Assembly: GCF_050947875.1 (NCBI RefSeq)
Contig: NC_134568.1
Span: 253,403,267 to 253,467,266, forward strand
Direction of reading: 5' to 3'
Source of the DNA: Dermacentor variabilis
Lineage: Eukaryota > Arthropoda > Arachnida > Ixodida > Ixodidae
DNA length: 64,000 nucleotides
Shown: positions 58,562 to 64,000 of the stretch, piece after piece
How positions within the stretch are numbered: the stretch's first letter is position 1
Layout of the letters: each line of letters begins with the position of its first letter
Notes under the pieces: model-generated
What the model saw: only the letters and a program-made list of their open reading frames with translations
Told to the model about the DNA's origin: nothing
Databases searched by the model: none
Translations under genes and position numbers: made by a program

Positions 58562-59846
58562 ATGGACTCTTCAGAAGTTGAGCAGCGTGGTGCCGTGAGA
58601 TTTTTGACAGCTGAAGGTGTTTCCCAAAAAGAAATTAGTCGCCGTGTGGCTGCCATGTACGTTGAACATTGCATTTCATTAGGCACTGTGACGCGTTGGA
58701 GTGAATGGTTGAAAGAAGGACGTGAAAGTTGCACAGAGAATCCAAGACCAGGCCAAAGCCATCATGCAATCACCCCCAACAAAGTTGCAAAGGTTGATGA
58801 GCTGATAAGACAAGAACGGAGGATAAGCATCGATGAACTGGCAGAGCATATGAACATCAGTCACTGTTCGGTTCACGCCATAATTCATGAACATCTCGGT
58901 TATCCACTCTTGTGTGCGCAATGGATGGATAACATTTTTAACCACCGCCAGAAGACGGAGCAGCTCTGCGCTGCCTTGGCTCATCTCTTCCGGTATCACA
59001 ATCAAGGTGGCGACTTCTTGTCTGCAACTGTGATCGGGGACGTTCCATGGTGCCACTACTACGACCCTGAAACACGACGGTAAAGCTTACAGTAGAAACA
59101 TTCGAGTTCACCACCCGCAAAGAAAGCAAAGGCCGTCGTTTACGTTGGAAAGGTGTTTTTGGCTTTTTTTTGTTGATCGTCAGGGGCCATTACTGATAGA
59201 ATTTGCTAAACCCGGAGAGACTATCAATCATTTCCGATATTGTGAAACGCCAGATCGGCTGCGTGTTGCAATCAAGAACAAACGACGTGGAAAATTGACG
59301 AATGGGGTCATCTTGTTGCACGACCTTGCTATGGTTTTGGGCTGCTGAGCACGAGGCCGTGGGATCGAATCCCGGCCACGGCGGCCGCATTTCGATGGGG
59401 GCGAAATGCGAAAACACCTGTGTACTTAGATTTAGGTGCACGTTAAAGAACCACAGGTGGTCAAAATTTCCAGAGTCCTTCACTACGGCATGCCTCATAA
59501 TCAGAAAGTGGTTTTGGCATGTAAAACCCCATAATTTATTTTTTAATTGTTCCACGACAATGCCTGTCCCCACGTCGCTGATGTGGTTAATACAAAACTG
59601 GCAAAGTTAAAATGGGAAACGCTGCAACATCCGCTATACAGCTGAGACCTGTCGCCTTGCGACTTCCACATTTTGGGACAAATGAAAAAACAGCTCAAGG
59701 GAAACAGATTCGTGTCGGAAGATTGCGTGAAAGAGTCAGTTGCAGGCTTTTTGAAGCAGCAACCCAAGGAGTTTTGTGAGACGGGAATCACGCGACTCGT
59801 TAGTCAATGGGAGAAATGTCTAAATGCTCATGGAGACTACTTTTAA
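58562..59846 (+). pseudogene. mariner transposase, disrupted by SINE, stops and frameshifts
   Basis: Starts at MDSSEVEQRGAVRFLTAEGV with the N-terminal helix-turn-helix pair (VSQKEISRRVAAMY, SHCSVHAIIHEHLGY). The first catalytic region is damaged: VIGDVPWCHYY stands where mariners have TGDE.W. After a frame change GVILLHD (59308-59323) precedes the SINE; the other side resumes HDNACPHVAD with the second Asp region, then LSPCDFHILG (the final D) and VSQWEKCLNAHGDYF before TAA. A stop replaces a conserved Pro in the YSPDL motif (about 59644). The loss of the Glu and the stops mean it is inactive. Confidence 0.88.
59325..59546 (+). mobile_element. Ruka-like SINE inside the mariner
   Basis: CTATGGTTTTGGGCTGCTGA, GGGATCGAATCCCGGCCAC (box B) and the family body. 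It lacks the first bases of the head. Flanks TTGTTGCACGAC (59313-59324) and TTGTTCCACGAC (59547-59558) are a 12-bp duplication with one mismatch within transposase codons. Confidence 0.92.
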
Positions 59847-59905
59847 ATAAAGTACCCCGTTTGTCATATATGTGCATTGGCTCACTTTCATTTCACCTGC
59901 CCTCG

Positions 59906-60269
59906 TATATTTTGCAGAACGGCTTTGTATACATGCTCTCTGTTGGGACGATAATTTTGGGGCAATTACTCACGATACATGACTGGTGACAGCTACTTCT
60001 GCATAATACATTGGAATAAATGACAGCGTCATTGAGGTTTTTCACTGGCTGTTGCATATGCACAAAAATGTAAACAAGGGTCTTGATTGACAAAGTTTCA
60101 TTAACATATCTGTTCTTAACATGTTCACTTCATGGCCTTTACATGTTTCATATCAGTGGCATGCACTGCTTTGCTGGTTCTGAACTGATATAGTTCTAAT
60201 GTTCGTGTGATATTTTGTTTACTTATTAAAAAGACAAAAACACGAAAGCATTGATATCAGTTATTCAGT
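59906..60269. other. Nothing recognised
   Basis: AT-rich sequence between the mariner and a LINE tail. Confidence 0.4.
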
Positions 60270-60480
60270 TACTCTAGAGGAGGGAAGATAACTGATGGTC
60301 ATTAAGGGTTACGGACTGGATTCCAAGGGAAGGGAAGCGTAGCAGGGGGCGGCAGAAAGTTAGTTGGGCGGATGAGATTAAGAAGTTTGCAGGGACGACA
60401 TGGCCACAATTAGTACATGACCAGGGTTGTTGGAGAAGTATGGGAGAGGCTTTTGCCCTGCAGTGGGCGTAACCAGACTG
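60270..60480 (+). mobile_element. RTE-type LINE 3' end
   Basis: GGGAAGGGAAGCGTAGCAGG, GTTAGTTGGGCGGATGAGAT, GAGGCTTTTGCCCTGCAGTG and GACTGATGAT match the end of the coding region and tail of the family at 47330-47965 in the same order. Confidence 0.7.
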
Positions 60481-61402
60481 ATGATTCTGGGCACAATTTT
60501 TGGCACATACGAGTATATCTTCTAATGAAAAAATACATATTTTCCTTGTTTTGACAGTGCATAGTGTTCAAGAATTCATTTGCAGCATCTTTGGCAATGG
60601 CAATGCAGTTATTGTTCCTGTATTTGATTCGTCGAAAAATTGTTTAAGAAGCTCTGGCTCGGGCCCAACTCTGACGTGGCCTATTCAAATACATGTAAAA
60701 TGCAGAAATGCTTTTCTGAGATATCCCCTACACTGCTTTTAATGAAATTTGTTGAATTTGAGAGCGAAAGTTAAACTCTAGTATCTGTTGGAAGTGGAAT
60801 TTTGATTTAAGACCTGAATTTTGTTTTAAATATTTTGAAAAATTTGAAATTGCGAAAAAAGATAGAAGCATGACGTTTACAAACTAATAGCTCTGCATCA
60901 AGAACAGATATCGCGGTTCTGTAAACGGCATCTATTATAAGAGTCAAACCGGACAAATTTGGCATGTCAATTTATATCTTGCATAACTTGGTTACGTGGT
61001 GTACAAGGGTTCTGCAAAAGCAGTATTTCCATAATACACAATTTTTTTTAAATTCTTGTGTGACATATCAGCTTTGTCCACTGTAGATGTACTATTAGAT
61101 GCGATTCACAGAATTGTGATATTACTTTTCATTGTTGAGTTACAGAGTATTAAACGTGATAGTTTCGTTTCCTGGAAATTTGCAATTTTTGCCAATTTTT
61201 AATAACTAATTGACAACCTAAATGAAAACTTCGAAACCAGAAATCAGTAGAATTCAAGTTTTTCTTGTTTAATGCAACAAACCTCATCAAATTTGGGACA
61301 GTGGGTGTCAAGAAAAATGAATTCATTTTCTACATGAATTTACATAGGAGCAACCGAGGCCCCCCCCCCCCCCCCCCGAACGAAATTTCTGGCTACGCCA
61401 CT
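60481..61402. mobile_element. Repeat-like sequence ending in an inverted hAT-like terminus
   Basis: 61338-61402 ends in a C-run and CGAAATTTCTGGCTACGCCACTG, the complement of CAGTGGCGTAGCC. Upstream 60840-61330 reads like a known type of AT-rich tick repeat (CTGCATCAAGAACAGATATCG), but its left end was not found. Confidence 0.4.
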
Positions 61403-61539
61403 GGTAGCAGTGGACAACAGGCAGGAGTGGATCCCATGATTTCACAGTACCAGACCAGATGGTTTATTTACCTTAGGTGGGAGCTGCACAAGGAGAATTC
61501 TAAAGGTACCTGTTGGCAGTGGCTCAGTGGTGTTCCACT

Positions 61540-61725
61540 TTTGAGCATGAATTTGGTTTCTGGCCGCTGTTGCCACGTTACGATGATGCAACAACACTTG
61601 TGTACTAAGCTTTGGGTGCACGTTATGGAGCCCCAGTTAGCCAAAATTAATTTGCAGCCATCAGCTACAGTGTCTCCATAGCCTCTGCTCCTTTTGGACG
61701 TTAAAACCCTTCAATCAGAATTTTA
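61540..61725 (+). mobile_element. Diverged SINE
   Basis: TTGTGTACTAAGCTTTGGGTGCACGTTATGGAGCCCCAGTTAG-type text (61600-61640) and CTTTTGGACGTTAAAACCC follow the Ruka-like body pattern with many changes. Confidence 0.55.
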
Positions 61726-64000
61726 GAGGTACAGAAATTAAGCATCAGAATGTCATTTTTGTTGTCATCTAAGAGTAAGAAACATTGCAGCAACATTTCA
61801 TTAATGCCTCTAGTCCAGTGGTCTGAGCTTCACTGCAAATGAGCCATTGTAATTTTCTAACATTCTTCTGAAGGCAAGCTCATTCAATATACAGACTAAG
61901 AGGGTATTAAACTGAAAATATTTTGTTGCGTGCTAACATAGCTGATGACCTGAGTGGACAAACAGCATTTAGTTTGTACACTATACCAACTGAGTGGCAA
62001 CCAGTATTAGTATTTGGGCGTGTGCACTATTGTTGGTTATTTAAGTGTAACTTTGCATAGCTCACAGTTCGTGACTTGTAAAAACTTTTTTTTTCACTAT
62101 TCCTATTTTTTACCTTTTTTTATTGTTAGAGCAAAAATGTATTGATACGGTAGCCATTATTATCCGCTGCTGACCAAACTAGGATAGAATTTTACTTATG
62201 TTTTTGTTTTTCTATTCCTCTCAACTTACTGAAAGTTCTAATTGTTACGATTATCTGTGGATACATCGGGCATCCCTAGAATTAGCACATGTAAAATATG
62301 TGCTTGTCAGCTTTTCATTAATCATTAGTTTAAGGTGAATAGTCTGAGGGTGCATCTGTGCTTCACTTCAGTACACTGTGGACCAAATGTGTCAAAATAT
62401 CATGCAGTTGAACTGAAACGATAATTTCGTCTCTGACTGTAGAACACGTAGAGATACTCACAATGTGCAGTACAGCACACTGCTTTTTAACTGCTGCTTT
62501 CATTAAGAAAACTGTAAAGTGACAGAGAGAATGCCTAGGTCGTACTTGACATAGCACATATATTTCAGTTCCATTCCTGTTCATGCATTGGCATTGGCCC
62601 AAGCAGCACCCGTCTGTGTTGTCGCTAATGTCAGCTGGTGCAGAGTGGTGGGCAATAGGAATGAAACATAGTTGAGGGAGAACCATTGCAGTATACCAGC
62701 CATGCTGCTCTTAGAAGTGCAAATTTCAGCTGCTCATTGTGTGTGCCCTAGGAGGGTGTTTGCAGTCTCCATGAATTTCCCTTTTGTGATGCAAAATACC
62801 ATGTCGCCATATGTGAATAGATGTTTTTTGTTTAAGAAATGTAGTGTTGCAAAGTATAGTTTGATTTTATAATAAATCACATGCAGAGCTTGAAATTTCA
62901 ACTTCTGTTAATTTGACCTTGATATCGATGAAATTGATGGAATTATCCATGTGGTCTAATTAACTCTTTTCTTACAGAGCCATAGGAAATCGACCAATTT
63001 GATCAGCAGCTTTTCGACACATTGTTAAACATTGGGATAGGAACTCTTCCACAATCAGTGCTGCCATGTACCATATGAAATGAAGACTGCACTTTTACTT
63101 TTGGTCATTTGACAATATTCGGCACATTGAGGAATTGCAGAAAAGTAAAGCTTCGACAAGAGGTGTCGTTGAAACTCGCCTCCAGTGATTGTTGTACTTC
63201 TACATAAAACAAGACATAATGTGCACTTTGGTCAAGTTGGATACGTAACTTTTAAATGACAGCAGCAGGGAAGACACGGGAGTTTCTGTCAGGCTGTCTG
63301 ATTTTCTGTTTCAACATGTACATTGTTTCAACGATGCCTCAAACAGGAGTGCACATTGTTTTTATTATTATTATGCTCGACTAATATCAAGTGCAACTTC
63401 ATTTTTTCCTGCTGTAGTTTGCGTTTGATCATTAGTGTTCCCACAGTGTATGTGCTATACTCGTGGAATGAAGCATGTCAGTTTAGGGCTAACAACTGCG
63501 CATACCTTTGTTTCCACCGTCTCGAGTTAGTGTAATACCCTTGACAGACGGGATTTGAACTAAGGGATGTCTACTGGAAAGTGTTCACATAGGTGACACA
63601 CGGCAGAGTAGTATTTTCTTTCTGGTAAAGATCCCTTGCGGAAAGGGAGATATCTGAACTACTTCACAGGTGCAAAAGCATTGCCTCATCCCAGCTAATC
63701 AACAACTCAAACGTCGAAACACTTCGTAGTCTTGGTAATTTATTTGCTTCCAAAACTGTTTCCTATGGTTAGCAGATGCCTAATCTCTCGCAGTGAACTT
63801 TGATTGCAGCCATACTTCTAAACGCATGCAACTGTCCCCATCGCAGATGTAGACACCGTAGCATCACCATACTCGCCGTGGGCTGCTTCATTTCGTTTGT
63901 TTTTCTGGCTATCCAGTTTTGTTGGTGCAGCGTTACAATGAACTGGAATATATGAGCAACGTACTGTTCGCTGTGCATTATCACACAAATTGGTGCTCGT
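61726..64000. other. Intergenic, nothing recognised
   Basis: AT-rich with T-runs (about 62090). No exon, domain or element end was recognised on either strand. Confidence 0.4.

Larger units (their letters stand above)
58382..59905 (+). mobile_element. mariner transposon, nearly full length
   Basis: Left end CGAGGGCGAGTCAAGTAAAA...GTGAGCC and the complement of the right end (CGAGGGCAGGTGAAATGAAAGTGAGCC in shape) are terminal inverted repeats of about 28 bp. TA follows the right end, while the left reads AA (expected TA). It contains one transposase frame, broken, and a SINE. About 1.3 kb without the SINE, the usual mariner size. Confidence 0.9.

Overview
The window is eukaryotic nuclear DNA. 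The density and kinds of repeats point to a hard tick, probably metastriate: tRNA-derived SINEs resembling the tick family known as Ruka, RNase H-bearing LINE fragments with a C-terminal Cys/His motif, TTAA-flanked MITEs, Ty3/gypsy, Penelope, hAT, Mutator-like and mariner relics, and long (CA)n and (TA)n runs. Genes are intron-rich and sparse. Species cannot be fixed from sequence alone.

Two host genes are visible, both on the plus strand. The last coding exon of a PM20D2-like M20 dipeptidase lies at 7904-8202, with a poly(A) signal at 8351; its upstream intron carries a 6 kb Ty3/gypsy provirus (1775-7753). A NEURL2 (neuralized-like 2) orthologue occupies about 31.5-50.5 kb. Its coding exons at 32520-32922, 43983-44139, 48165-48367 and 50362-50492 join in frame at GT/AG sites, and a 14-codon first exon is proposed at 31506-31547. 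The predicted protein has an NHR domain, a second conserved block and a C-terminal SOCS box, as expected of a substrate adaptor for a Cullin-RING ubiquitin ligase.

Almost everything else is mobile DNA in successive layers. 8.2-31 kb holds a MITE with an 8-bp target duplication, an antisense LTR, a CR1/jockey-like LINE split by a TTAA MITE, hAT transposase remnants, LINE 3' ends, a SINE with clear target duplication, and a LINE that appears to be split by about 4.8 kb of other DNA. The 11 kb second NEURL2 intron holds SINEs, a pogo-like MITE, a diverged duplicated block around a TCAT-rich tandem region, an LTR-like block with exact 90-bp repeats and another TTAA MITE. Introns 3 and 4 hold a Penelope GIY-YIG fragment, a pogo/Tigger-like element, an RTE-type LINE tail, a foldback and a third TTAA MITE. 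50.5-64 kb holds a Mutator-like transposase relic, SINEs and a near full-length mariner interrupted by a SINE.

No operon, CRISPR array, rRNA or canonical functional tRNA was seen. I found no clear undescribed system. The most informative signals are the nested insertions with readable target duplications, several MITE families, four short near-palindromic foldbacks, and the diverged duplicated block in NEURL2 intron 2.
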